Shown here one piece after another: positions 6,734-13,456 of a stretch of DNA of 13,456 nt. A program made the position numbers and the translations under genes. The stretch is taken from the NCBI GenBank assembly GCA_946478915.1, contig CAMLER010000062.1, positions 1 through 13,456 on the forward strand, given 5' to 3'. The stretch is from an uncultured Chryseolinea sp. (GTDB lineage: Bacteria; Bacteroidota; Bacteroidia; Cytophagales; Cyclobacteriaceae). Position 1 is the first letter of the stretch, and each line of letters starts with the position of its first letter. The notes under the pieces were generated by a model. That model saw nothing but the letters and a program-made list of their open reading frames with translations. It was not told the origin of the DNA and did no database searches.

Positions 6734-7936
6734 TTAGGAAGTCTTCAGATTGCTCGCTTCCGCAGGAAGGAGCAACGAGCTGTCGCCATAGCTGAGGAAG
6801 CGATAGTCATAGGCAAGCGCCTCTTCGTATACCCGTTTCCAATCATCTCCGATAAAGGCGGCAACCAGCAATATCAACGTCGAAGATGGCTGGTGAAAAT
6901 TTGTTATCAATCCACGGCAGAGACGAAACTTGTATCCTGGAATAATATAGATTGACGTTTCACCTGTGATCGTTTCTATATCATAAGTTTGCATATGATG
7001 ACGAACTGCCTCGAGCGCATCCGCGGCTTGCGGAGGATTCTCGTGCGTATAGGCGTATTGTTGATCGATGTCGAATTCAGATGAGGGATCCTGAATCAGT
7101 TTCACACCGAACCAGTATATGCTTTCAAGTGTTCGAAGCGATGTAGTTCCTACGGCGACAACAGTCTCAGCACGGATCAATGCCTCAATATTTTGCCGCG
7201 TAAAGACCACCTGCTCCTGATGCATTTGGTGATCTGCCGCATTTTTTACTTTTATCGGTTGGAAAGTCCCTGCGCTAACATGCAGTGAGAGGAAATCAAG
7301 TTGAAATCCTTTTTCTTTCAGGGTGGCTATCACTGAAGGAGTAAAGTGAAGGCCGGCTGTGGGCGCGGCTACCGCACCCTGTCGATTAGAGTAAATAGTC
7401 TGGTAACGTTCTTCGTCGATGGCATCCGCTTCGCGGTTAAGATATGGGGGCAAGGGCGTATTACCGGTGCGTTGCAGGATTTCTGCGAAGGTACTGCTGC
7501 CGGTCCAGTCGAACTGTACTAAGCCGGTCTGACGATCAACCAGTGTAACGGTCAGGTTTTCGCCGGCAACATTTTTTGAAAGAGATCCCTGACTCCAACG
7601 GCGAAGATTTCCGATCGTGCATTTCCATGAACAGGTAGTTGTCGATCGCATGGTCTCCTCAAGTAGTGTCGATGGATTTATAGGACTGAGAAGAAATATT
7701 TCGATATGGGCACCAGATGACTTTTGAAAGATTATTCGTGCCGGTATCACTTTTGTGTCATTGAAGAATAATGTTGACCGAGGTGGCAGCAGCTCAGGTA
7801 GCTCGACAAATTTATGATGCTTAATCTTTCCGTTCTTAAAGAAAAGGAGTTTGGATTGATCTCTTTCAGGCAGCGGGTATTTAGCGATTTTATCCGGAGG
7901 AAGCTGATAGGAAAAATTTTTTACCTCAATGTTCAT
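6734..7936 (-). CDS. queA: S-adenosylmethionine:tRNA ribosyltransferase-isomerase QueA
   Basis: A 400-residue protein of ordinary QueA length. QueA transfers and isomerises the ribosyl part of SAM onto 7-aminomethyl-7-deazaguanine in tRNA, giving epoxyqueuosine at the wobble position. Conserved blocks seen are LPPDKIAKYPLPERDQSKLL (12-31), FFNDTKVIPARI (57-68), GAVAAPTAGLHFT (187-199), HVSAGTFQPIK (219-229), MHQEQV (238-243), AVGTTSLRTLES (261-272), TNFHQPSSTLILLVAAF (345-361) and YRFLSYGDSSLLL (378-390). The ATG at 7936 (MNIEVKNF) is chosen because the five-codon upstream extension would need TTG and adds nothing conserved. No other queuosine gene is in the window. Its stop lies 9 bp from the OmpA-like stop (convergent), and its start diverges from menC across 54 bp containing a TAACTTTG motif and a perfect palindrome. 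Confidence 0.96.
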   Translation of the reverse strand: MNIEVKNFSYQLPPDKIAKYPLPERDQSKLLFFKNGKIKHHKFVELPELLPPRSTLFFNDTKVIPARIIFQKSSGAHIEIFLLSPINPSTLLEETMRSTTTCSWKCTIGNLRRWSQGSLSKNVAGENLTVTLVDRQTGLVQFDWTGSSTFAEILQRTGNTPLPPYLNREADAIDEERYQTIYSNRQGAVAAPTAGLHFTPSVIATLKEKGFQLDFLSLHVSAGTFQPIKVKNAADHQMHQEQVVFTRQNIEALIRAETVVAVGTTSLRTLESIYWFGVKLIQDPSSEFDIDQQYAYTHENPPQAADALEAVRHHMQTYDIETITGETSIYIIPGYKFRLCRGLITNFHQPSSTLILLVAAFIGDDWKRVYEEALAYDYRFLSYGDSSLLLPAEASNLKTS

Positions 7937-7948
7937 AATAATAAACGT

Positions 7949-7956
7949 CAAAGTTA
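7949..7956 (-). promoter_or_regulatory. Candidate -7 element of queA
   Basis: On the minus strand this reads TAACTTTG, an exact match to the Bacteroidota -7 pattern TAnnTTTG, 12 bases upstream of the queA ATG. No TTG/TTTG lies at the expected -33 distance, which falls just past the far edge of the palindrome at 7960-7976, so this is a weak call. Confidence 0.3.
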
Positions 7957-7959
7957 ATT

Positions 7960-7976
7960 CTAAAATATTATTTTAG
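7960..7976. repeat. Perfect inverted repeat between divergent queA and menC
   Basis: CTAAAATA, one central T, then TATTTTAG form a perfect 8+1+8 palindrome. It lies 15 bases from menC and 23 bases from queA, directly upstream of the queA -7 candidate. It could be an operator for a dimeric regulator acting on both genes. The local AT richness makes chance plausible. Confidence 0.45.
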
Positions 7977-7990
7977 TCATTTGATATTTT

Positions 7991-9088
7991 ATGGCGCTTC
8001 AGGCAGAGTATTTCAAAAAGGTTTTCCGATTCAATTTTAGCGCGAGGACATCTCGCGGTCCGATGGAGGATAAGACTTCATGGTTTATTAAGTTGTGGGA
8101 CGATATAAATCCGGAGCGGTTCGGCTTGGGCGAATGTGGCCCGCTTCCCGGACTTAGCCTGGATGACACACCCGATTTCGAAAACGTTTTAGCGTCGGTA
8201 ATACAACGACTATGTGAATTAAAGAGGCACACCACATTTCAGCAATTTGGTGCTTCAACTTTTCAGCGTCTCAAAGAAACCATTCCGCCACATTTTCCAT
8301 CCATCACGTTCGGCGTCGAAACAGCGTATCTCGATTTGCTTCAGGGAGGCAAACGGATAATTTTCAGAAATGATTTTCTGAAGGGTAAGGCGATTCCAAT
8401 CAACGGTCTCATCTGGATGGGCGACTTTGATTTTATGATGGACCAGGTCGACAAAAAAATCAAGGATGGCTATCGATGCCTGAAATTAAAAGTGGGCGGA
8501 CTTGATTTTGATCAGGAGTGTGCGCTGCTGCAAGAGATCCGTACGCGTTATGCAGCGAGCGGTATCAGCATACGGCTTGATGCCAACGGTGCTTTTATGC
8601 CGGACGACGTTATGACCAAACTCCGGGCGCTGAGCAAGTATGAGATTCATTCCATTGAACAACCCATCGCGGCCGGCAAGGATGAAATGTTAAAACTATG
8701 CAAAGAATCTCCGATCCCAGTCGCATTTGACGAAGAGCTTATCCGTCATGAAAGTTTCGATAGCAGAAAACAATTGCTTCAAAAAATGAAGCCTGCTTTT
8801 GTGGTGCTTAAGCCAACCTTACACGGAGGGTTAAGTGGTTGTACGCAGTGGATAGAGTTGGCTGAGTCATTGGAGATTGGCTGGTGGATAACCTCGGCCC
8901 TTGAATCCAACATCGGACTTAATTCTATATGTCAATTCACAGCGAACTATCCTATTCGCATCCCTCAGGGACTTGGAACAGGATCGATTTACTCCAACAA
9001 TATTGATTCTCCATTGAAGGTGCACAATGGCTCGATTTCGTTCGATGAGGCCAGGATATGGAGCGGTGAAGTTTCTTTAAGTAGCTGA
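7991..9088 (+). CDS. menC: o-Succinylbenzoate synthase MenC (enolase superfamily)
   Basis: A 365-residue enolase-superfamily enzyme that dehydrates SHCHC to o-succinylbenzoate in menaquinone synthesis, in the cytoplasm. The N-terminal capping domain carries TSRGPM (20-25) and GLGECGPLPGLS (45-56), typical of Bacteroidota MenC, then SITFGVETAYLDL (104-116) and IPINGLIWMGD (135-145). Barrel catalytic residues are all present: Lys165/Lys167 in LKLKVGG, metal ligands Asp197 in RLDANG, Glu223 in SIEQP and Asp247 in AFDEEL, and Lys274 in VLKPTLHGG. The related dipeptide epimerases share this scaffold, but the INGLIWMG and GECGPLPGLS segments favour MenC. The start ATG at 7991 gives the usual N-terminus. 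No other men gene is adjacent; the downstream neighbour is a DoxX-like membrane gene 64 bp away, which may or may not share its transcript. Confidence 0.9.
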   Translation: MALQAEYFKKVFRFNFSARTSRGPMEDKTSWFIKLWDDINPERFGLGECGPLPGLSLDDTPDFENVLASVIQRLCELKRHTTFQQFGASTFQRLKETIPPHFPSITFGVETAYLDLLQGGKRIIFRNDFLKGKAIPINGLIWMGDFDFMMDQVDKKIKDGYRCLKLKVGGLDFDQECALLQEIRTRYAASGISIRLDANGAFMPDDVMTKLRALSKYEIHSIEQPIAAGKDEMLKLCKESPIPVAFDEELIRHESFDSRKQLLQKMKPAFVVLKPTLHGGLSGCTQWIELAESLEIGWWITSALESNIGLNSICQFTANYPIRIPQGLGTGSIYSNNIDSPLKVHNGSISFDEARIWSGEVSLSS

Positions 9089-9121
9089 TTTGTCAAGGCG
9101 GCGACTTTTCACAACAGCCAA

Positions 9122-9146
9122 CTGATTTACATTTCGAAAAAATCAG
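9122..9146. repeat. Nested inverted repeat between menC and the DoxX-like gene
   Basis: CTGATTT (9122-9128) and AAATCAG (9140-9146) are perfect 7-base arms; inside lies the palindrome TTTCGAAA (9132-9139). A further copy of CTGATTT spans the menC stop at 9085-9091. It lies 6 bases before the DoxX start. It could be a weak hairpin or operator; there is no T-tract to support a terminator. Confidence 0.3.
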
Positions 9147-9152
9147 AAAGCT

Positions 9153-9563
9153 ATGTCAATGCATTCCATTTTGTACATTGGCGCGCGATTTATCGCGGCC
9201 ATCATTTTGCTGCAAACACTGTATTTCAAGTTTACAGCATCTCCCGAGTCGGTTTACATTTTTACTACCGTGGGCATGGAGCCGTGGGGTAGAATTGCTG
9301 TTGGTGTTTTAGAGCTCGTTGCCGGTTTATTGTTGGTGATCAACCCTACTGCATGGCTTGGCGGACTGCTTTCGCTGGGTCTCATGGGCGGCGCTTTGAT
9401 GATGCACGTGACGAAACTGGGAATTTCCGTTCAAGGAGATGGCGGCTATCTTTTTTTCCTTGCCCTTGCGGTCGCACTCTGCAGCGTGTACGTTGTTATT
9501 ATGAACAAGGATCAGATTCTGACGATACTGAAAAGGGCGCGGACCTTTGCGTGGCGAGGTTAG
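9153..9563 (+). CDS. DoxX-family small integral membrane protein
   Basis: A 136-residue protein with four predicted membrane helices (about 4-24, 47-65, 69-87, 98-117). The family pattern is seen in ARFIAAIILLQTLYFKFT (11-28), then GMEPWGRIAVGVLELVAGLL (41-60) with the conserved helix-2 Glu54, and a short basic tail (KRARTFAWRG). DoxX-like proteins form a broad class; characterised members are thiosulfate:quinone oxidoreductase subunits or act in redox homeostasis, but most are unassigned. Proximity to menC hints at the quinone pool but is weak evidence. ATGs at 9153 and 9159 are both possible; neither has a clear ribosome-binding site. The gene ends 9 bp from the converging secreted-protein gene. 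Confidence 0.82.
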   Translation: MSMHSILYIGARFIAAIILLQTLYFKFTASPESVYIFTTVGMEPWGRIAVGVLELVAGLLLVINPTAWLGGLLSLGLMGGALMMHVTKLGISVQGDGGYLFFLALAVALCSVYVVIMNKDQILTILKRARTFAWRG

Positions 9564-9572
9564 TACTTCAAT

Positions 9573-10343
9573 CTAATTCAAAGTACCGAGCGCTGCATCC
9601 AACTCAGCCTTGAATTCATGTTGGCTGAGAGAGTTCTTCAACCCTTCAATTAGGAAATTTGGAATCTTTTGGGAAGTTGAAATCTTGCTCTTGATCTCGC
9701 CTATCATCTCGAGAGCATTTTCCTTTTCAGCAAAATTGGATTGAGATTTTACTTTGTTTTCAAGCGCATTCCAGGAATCGAGGACACTTGAAGGCACGAC
9801 TGGTTTGGATTCCACAACTGTACGGTTAGTGGCTGCCGCGTTAGTGATGCAGGTATTATATTCATCGATAATCTGCAGTAAATCCTTTTTGTTTAAGACA
9901 TCAGAATCGATTTTGTCGGCTACCGTTGGGCAATCATCCAGGAACCTTTTCATTCCTTTTTTAAAGGTTATGTTTGGCACCTCGATGCCTTCACCATCCA
10001 TTTTGACAAGGTACTGACCATCATACAAATTCTGGTTATTGGATTGAAATGAATAAAGCGAAAGGTATCCGGCTTTCACCAGTTTCATGAACGTGTAGCC
10101 TTGTGGACCTTTTATCGGTTGAAATACCTCATTATCGACAGTAAAAGATTTAACCTTATAGAAGGGATATACGACTTTCTTTTTACCAGTTTCTGTTATT
10201 TGAACTTTCTTATCTGGACCGTAAGTCAACGCTTTTACGTCACCGACCAGTGTGTCGCCATGTATCGTAACAATATAATCCTGCCCTGAAACGGCTACGG
10301 TTATCAGAAATCCACACAGAACCAAAAGGGATCGCATATTCAT
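9573..10343 (-). CDS. Secreted protein of unknown function
   Basis: A 256-residue protein with a clear signal peptide (MNMRSLLVLCGFLITVAVSG, cleavage near residue 20-21). I do not recognise the family with certainty. After cleavage the N-terminal half (21-130) is beta-rich, starting DYIVTIHGDTLVGDV, with KKKVVYPFYKVKSFTVDNEVF (53-73) and GYTFMKLVKAGYLSLYSF (82-99); it resembles small Bacteroidota domains seen in exported proteins of unknown role. The C-terminal half (about 130-256) is predicted helical and contains Cys138 and Cys165. No lipobox Cys follows the signal peptide, so it is probably periplasmic or surface-exposed and soluble. An alternative start at 10337 (MRSLL) is also plausible. 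It converges on the DoxX gene and diverges from the bestrophin gene across 125 bp. Confidence 0.8.
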   Translation of the reverse strand: MNMRSLLVLCGFLITVAVSGQDYIVTIHGDTLVGDVKALTYGPDKKVQITETGKKKVVYPFYKVKSFTVDNEVFQPIKGPQGYTFMKLVKAGYLSLYSFQSNNQNLYDGQYLVKMDGEGIEVPNITFKKGMKRFLDDCPTVADKIDSDVLNKKDLLQIIDEYNTCITNAAATNRTVVESKPVVPSSVLDSWNALENKVKSQSNFAEKENALEMIGEIKSKISTSQKIPNFLIEGLKNSLSQHEFKAELDAALGTLN

Positions 10344-10358
10344 TTTGTGATTAAGACT

Positions 10359-10390
10359 GAAAGATACTGTATTAAAAGTATTGCATCCAA
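10359..10390 (-). promoter_or_regulatory. Candidate promoter of the secreted-protein gene
   Basis: On the minus strand TTG (10390-10388), a 21-base spacer and TATCTTTC (10366-10359) approximate the Bacteroidota TTG-N19-21-TAnnTTTG promoter with one mismatch. It lies 16 bases upstream of the ATG. Its -33 end overlaps the inverted repeat at 10387-10423. Confidence 0.25.
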
Positions 10391-10423
10391 CCCGAAAATT
10401 ATGAATATAATTTTGGGTATTGG
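10387..10423. repeat. Long imperfect inverted repeat between divergent secreted-protein and bestrophin genes
   Basis: The left arm CCAA-CCC-g-AAAATTAT (10387-10402) and right arm ATAATTTT-GGG-TA-TTGG (10407-10423) can pair over 15 bases with one single-base and one two-base bulge around the loop GAAT. The right arm contains TAATTTTG (10408-10415), an exact TAnnTTTG -7 match facing the bestrophin gene. It is a likely regulatory or structural element, unproven. Confidence 0.4.
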
Positions 10424-10468
10424 AAATAAAAATCTGAATAGAGTTATTGCATCAAATACGATCAGCTT

Positions 10469-11350
10469 ATGGTGATGTACAATCCAAAGCAGTGGTTTGC
10501 ACTAATTTTTCATTCCTACAGCCGCAGGGTGATGAGGATGCTGTTGCCCGCGCTGATTTTTATGGCGGTGTATTCGGGAGCGATCTGTTACATTTTTATT
10601 GACTATTTCGACTGGTACAAAAACGAGTTTCAGCCAACGGTGGCGATGCATTCGCTCCTGGGTATCGTTTTGGGTTTATTCCTGGTATTCCGGACTAATA
10701 CAGCCTATGACCGTTGGTGGGAGGGGAGGCGACTTTGGGGGGCGCTGGTAAACAGCACCCGGAATTTCTCAATGAAGCTGGCGGCTTATATCAGCACCGA
10801 GAATCACGAAGATCGGGAATGGTTTTACAAAATGATTTCAAATTTTGTTTTTTCTGCCAAGGAAAGTTTGCGAGGTGGCGTTCAATTTGCGGAGCTGGAC
10901 CCTCCTCCTGATGCTGAACTGATCGATGATCTGAAGAAATATAAGCACAAACCAAACCGTATTGCAGCATTGATGTATCGGAAGGTAAATGAACTTTACC
11001 GCCAGGAAAAATTTACGGGTGATCATCTTATCAACCTGGACAAGGAGCTAAAAGATTTCAACGACATTTTAGGCGCCTGCGAGCGGATCAAGTATACGCC
11101 TATTCCCTATTCGTATATGATGTACGTTAAGAAATTTATTTTTATTTATATCGTTACCTTGCCTTTCGGATTTGTGTCTTCCTCAGGGTACATGACTATC
11201 CCCATCGTTGTTCTTGTCTCGTTTGTTCTGCTCAGCGTCGAACTTATTGCGGAAGAAATCGAGGATCCGTTTGGTCGCGATATCAATGACCTTCCATTGG
11301 ATGCCCTGGCAGGAAAGATCAGGGATAACGTTCGGGAAATCCTCTTGTGA
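10469..11350 (+). CDS. Bestrophin-family (UPF0187) ion channel
   Basis: A 293-residue membrane protein of the bacterial bestrophin type, pentameric channels in the inner membrane; bacterial members can conduct cations, so ion selectivity is not assigned. The hallmark block FRTNTAYDRWWEGRRLWGAL lies at 74-93, and the other signature, VELIAEEIEDPFGRDINDLPLD, at 257-278, is the acidic cluster that forms the Ca-clasp in eukaryotic relatives. Four membrane helices are expected (about 25-45, 60-77, 220-240, 243-260). The start could be ATG 10469 or 10475 (MYNPKQWF); both keep the amphipathic N-terminus. It has its own upstream region with an inverted repeat. Its stop lies 3 bp from the convergent gpsA stop. 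Confidence 0.93.
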   Translation: MVMYNPKQWFALIFHSYSRRVMRMLLPALIFMAVYSGAICYIFIDYFDWYKNEFQPTVAMHSLLGIVLGLFLVFRTNTAYDRWWEGRRLWGALVNSTRNFSMKLAAYISTENHEDREWFYKMISNFVFSAKESLRGGVQFAELDPPPDAELIDDLKKYKHKPNRIAALMYRKVNELYRQEKFTGDHLINLDKELKDFNDILGACERIKYTPIPYSYMMYVKKFIFIYIVTLPFGFVSSSGYMTIPIVVLVSFVLLSVELIAEEIEDPFGRDINDLPLDALAGKIRDNVREILL

Positions 11351-11353
11351 AAG

Positions 11354-12421
11354 TCAGTCGTTAAGAAAATCAATATCCACGTTGAGTGGATACCGCATGA
11401 GATACTGTACTGCTTTCTGGACGGTAAGATCATTGAATAGAACCTGATAAAGAGCCGATGTGATCGGAGCTCTCACCTTATAATAATCTGCACATTTTTT
11501 TGCGATCTGAATGGTGTTGATACCTTCCGCAATTTCGTCCATGCTCTCCGTGATATTGTTTAATCTTTCACCTTGTGCAAGACGGAATCCCACATTAAAA
11601 TTTCTACTCAGGGAGCTGTTACAGGTCGTTACCAGGTCGCCGACTCCAGCAATGCCGAGAAATGCTTTCGTGTTGCCACCGAGAGCGCGACCGAGATAAA
11701 CCATTTCAACCATTCCCCTACTGATCAACAATCCCTTTGCGTTTTCTCCGTACCCCATGCCGCTCAATGCGCCAGCGGCAATCGCTATCACATTCTTCAA
11801 AACACCCGCAAGCTCCACACCAACAAGGTCATTATTACCATAAACCTGAAATCGATCCGTCCTCAACATTTTTTTTCCGGTATTCACCACTTCATTAAAG
11901 GGACTCGCGATCACGGTTGCTGCAGGATGACCTTCGGCAAGTTCCCGCGCAAGATTTGGTCCTGCCAAGCATCCAATCCTAACCACCACGCTTTCCTCTT
12001 TGATCACTTCGCTCATGGTTTTCACCATGCTGCGGTTGAGCTCCTTGATCGAATCGATGGTCTCACCTTCTGGCAATGTTACATCGAAACCTTTTGTGCC
12101 ATGAATGAGTAAGTGATAAGGATGGAGATAGGGTGAAAGGTTTTTCATCATTGACCGGAAGTGCGCCGATGGTACAATGGGAAAGATCACATGACATTGA
12201 TCTGCGATCTCGGCAAGATCATGAGTAGGGGTGATGTTATCGAGAATTTTGTAGCCTCGGTTTTCTCTTGTGGCAAGAATGTGATCAACAACGTTTTTGT
12301 TGCGGGCATACAATAACACTTTGCGGCGCTGTGCGAGGAGGTTGGCAATGACACTGCCGAAATTTCCAGCGCCGATGACGCCTACAGGTTTATCATTGTC
12401 AGACAAACTTCTCGAGGTCAT
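11354..12421 (-). CDS. gpsA: NAD(P)-dependent glycerol-3-phosphate dehydrogenase GpsA
   Basis: A 355-residue cytoplasmic dehydrogenase reducing dihydroxyacetone phosphate to sn-glycerol 3-phosphate for phospholipid synthesis. The Rossmann dinucleotide site is GVIGAGNFGSVIANLLA (14-30). HGTKGF (107-112, Lys110), the catalytic Lys209 in GVLKNVIAIAAG (206-217), GMGYGENAKGLLISRG (221-236) and GVGDLVTTCNSSLSRNFNVG (259-278) are all intact. The length is slightly above the usual 330-340. The start overlaps the end of the acyltransferase frame by 23 bp. The upstream gene uses the product of this one, so the pair makes functional sense as a coupled unit. No substitution of key residues was seen. Confidence 0.96.
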   Translation of the reverse strand: MTSRSLSDNDKPVGVIGAGNFGSVIANLLAQRRKVLLYARNKNVVDHILATRENRGYKILDNITPTHDLAEIADQCHVIFPIVPSAHFRSMMKNLSPYLHPYHLLIHGTKGFDVTLPEGETIDSIKELNRSMVKTMSEVIKEESVVVRIGCLAGPNLARELAEGHPAATVIASPFNEVVNTGKKMLRTDRFQVYGNNDLVGVELAGVLKNVIAIAAGALSGMGYGENAKGLLISRGMVEMVYLGRALGGNTKAFLGIAGVGDLVTTCNSSLSRNFNVGFRLAQGERLNNITESMDEIAEGINTIQIAKKCADYYKVRAPITSALYQVLFNDLTVQKAVQYLMRYPLNVDIDFLND

Positions 12422-13456
12422 AGCCTGCCAAGCGGTTATGATAATAATATAAGGTGCTGAAATCCCTTGTTATAATATTTCCCTCTTTGTTCATGAGCAA
12501 CGGCCGCTTTAAATGAAAGATGCCGACATTATCAAGTCCATGACGAATCACCAGGTCGATTTTTCCCTTCAAATGTGTAGCATGATAAATCTTACCCTCA
12601 TCTTTTAGCAGGTAGATCTGTCGGCGCACTCTTTTACAGGCTGCGCGGAATTCTTCGTAAGGCAACTCCTGGTCCTCTTCCGGCAATCGGAGCAATCCAA
12701 ATAAATCCAGGTTGGGATATTTCTTCTGCCATAATTCAAACGCAACGAACGCAACGAGGTGGCTACCGAAAACGCGGTTAATCCTGTAATATTCAGATAC
12801 GATGCGTTGGCTAAGCATGCGCGTGTATTCGTCCTCCCGTTGTTTATCGATGGTAACGACGCCGTCTGAAATGAAATAATCGCGCGGGTTAATTATCCGA
12901 CCGTGATTGTCGAGACTATTGCCATCCTCATCAACATAGTTGCCCATCACATCCAGACCGGGACCTATAGAGACGGAGATATTAGAACCCTTCGTGAAAA
13001 ATTTGAAAAGAAATTGCAACAGTTGCCAGCTTCCGTACTTGTCCTGTTCGGGAAGATAACGATCCTGACCTTTCGACGAGAGGTAATCGTCAATAAGGTC
13101 GGGTGCCTCGAGTACGAAATGATAATTCAGGGTAACCGGAACAATAAATATCTTTCTGATTGGCTGATCGGCCGGTGTTTCCAGGTAAAGGTTGCGCTGT
13201 GCCTCAATGGTGGAACTGAGCAGCCCCAGTTTAAGTTGTTTCTCAAGTCTTCCTGACCGTGATCGCGTGCCCCCGGGAAAAAAAATGCTATGCGCACCTT
13301 TCTGTACTGCAAGCATTGAATAAAACTTCAGTGTTTCGAGGTATGGAACGTTCTTTTTTCTCCGGTCTACTTTGTAGGCCCCGAGACTGTTCATAAAGTA
13401 AGCGAAGATCTTGATGTTAACCAGGTTCAGCCCGGCGCCGGAAATAAAGGCAGGCC
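12399..13456 (-). CDS. PlsB-like glycerol-phosphate acyltransferase, 5' end cut by window edge
   Basis: About 352 codons are visible and the frame stays open to the right edge, so the internal ATG at 13394 is not the real start: upstream residues (GAGLNLVNIKIFAYFMNSLG) are conserved acyltransferase sequence. Visible blocks are GAYKVDRRKKN (motif II, Arg contact), FFPGGTRSRSGRLEKQLKLG (motif III, about 13283-13225) and IFIVPVTLNYHFVLEAPDL (motif IV). Motif I (HxxxxD) lies off the edge. Motif III has Gly where many LPLAT enzymes have Glu (FPEGTRSR). A long C-terminal region with IGPGLDV and later helices fits PlsB/GPAT-like enzymes rather than short PlsC. It probably acylates glycerol 3-phosphate or the lyso product at the membrane, and overlaps gpsA, the source of glycerol 3-phosphate, by 23 bp. 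Exact acyl acceptor is inferred. Confidence 0.87.
   Translation of the reverse strand, partial: PAFISGAGLNLVNIKIFAYFMNSLGAYKVDRRKKNVPYLETLKFYSMLAVQKGAHSIFFPGGTRSRSGRLEKQLKLGLLSSTIEAQRNLYLETPADQPIRKIFIVPVTLNYHFVLEAPDLIDDYLSSKGQDRYLPEQDKYGSWQLLQFLFKFFTKGSNISVSIGPGLDVMGNYVDEDGNSLDNHGRIINPRDYFISDGVVTIDKQREDEYTRMLSQRIVSEYYRINRVFGSHLVAFVAFELWQKKYPNLDLFGLLRLPEEDQELPYEEFRAACKRVRRQIYLLKDEGKIYHATHLKGKIDLVIRHGLDNVGIFHLKRPLLMNKEGNIITRDFSTLYYYHNRLAGYDLEKFV

Noticed and set aside
9563..9586. GTACTT / AAGTAC inverted repeat at the DoxX and secreted-protein stops as a bidirectional terminator
   Set aside because: Only six paired bases, AT-rich, a 12-base loop and no T-tract on either strand.
11573..12112. 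179-codon open frame on the plus strand opposite gpsA
   Set aside because: gpsA is intact and conserved across this stretch; the opposing frame has many His/Cys/Phe residues typical of a shadow.

Overview
The window looks like a chromosomal segment of a Bacteroidota bacterium, most likely of the Cytophagales type. This is inferred from the protein families: an OmpA protein with PorE-like domain order, a Bacteroidota-style MenC, a bestrophin-family channel, and a PlsB-like acyltransferase with an FFPGGTRSRSG block. Genes mostly lack Shine-Dalgarno sequences, and several upstream regions carry candidate TAnnTTTG-like promoter elements. No rRNA, tRNA, IS element, phage gene or CRISPR array was seen. 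No gap between genes exceeds about 300 bases.

Layout, left to right. Positions 1-2571 hold a compact leftward run: terC, then a YfiT/DinB-type putative bacillithiol transferase (8-bp overlap), then a YheT-type alpha/beta hydrolase (4-bp gap, TTG start), then an SRAP-family protein (20-bp gap) cut by the left edge. A candidate promoter lies just upstream of terC. Positions 2733-4169 (leftward) encode a 478-residue protein with three tandem Rossmann/TIR-like modules and no visible partner. Positions 4403-6724 (rightward) encode a secreted, peptidoglycan-associated OmpA/beta-propeller protein with the domain order described for PorE of the type IX secretion system. It meets queA (leftward, 6734-7936) tail to tail. 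queA diverges from menC (rightward, 7991-9088) across a 54-bp gap holding a perfect 8+1+8 palindrome. A DoxX-family membrane protein follows. A secreted protein of unknown function (leftward) meets it tail to tail and diverges from a bestrophin-family channel (10469-11350). The last two genes, gpsA and a PlsB-like acyltransferase, run leftward with a 23-bp overlap and supply consecutive steps of glycerophospholipid synthesis. The acyltransferase is cut by the right edge.

Most of the window is housekeeping. Two items stand out. The SRAP homologue lacks both the catalytic Cys2 and the active-site Glu that define the family's abasic-site chemistry. The triple TIR-like protein has the look of a signalling or conflict-system component but stands alone here. 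Several inverted repeats in divergent promoter regions are also recorded.
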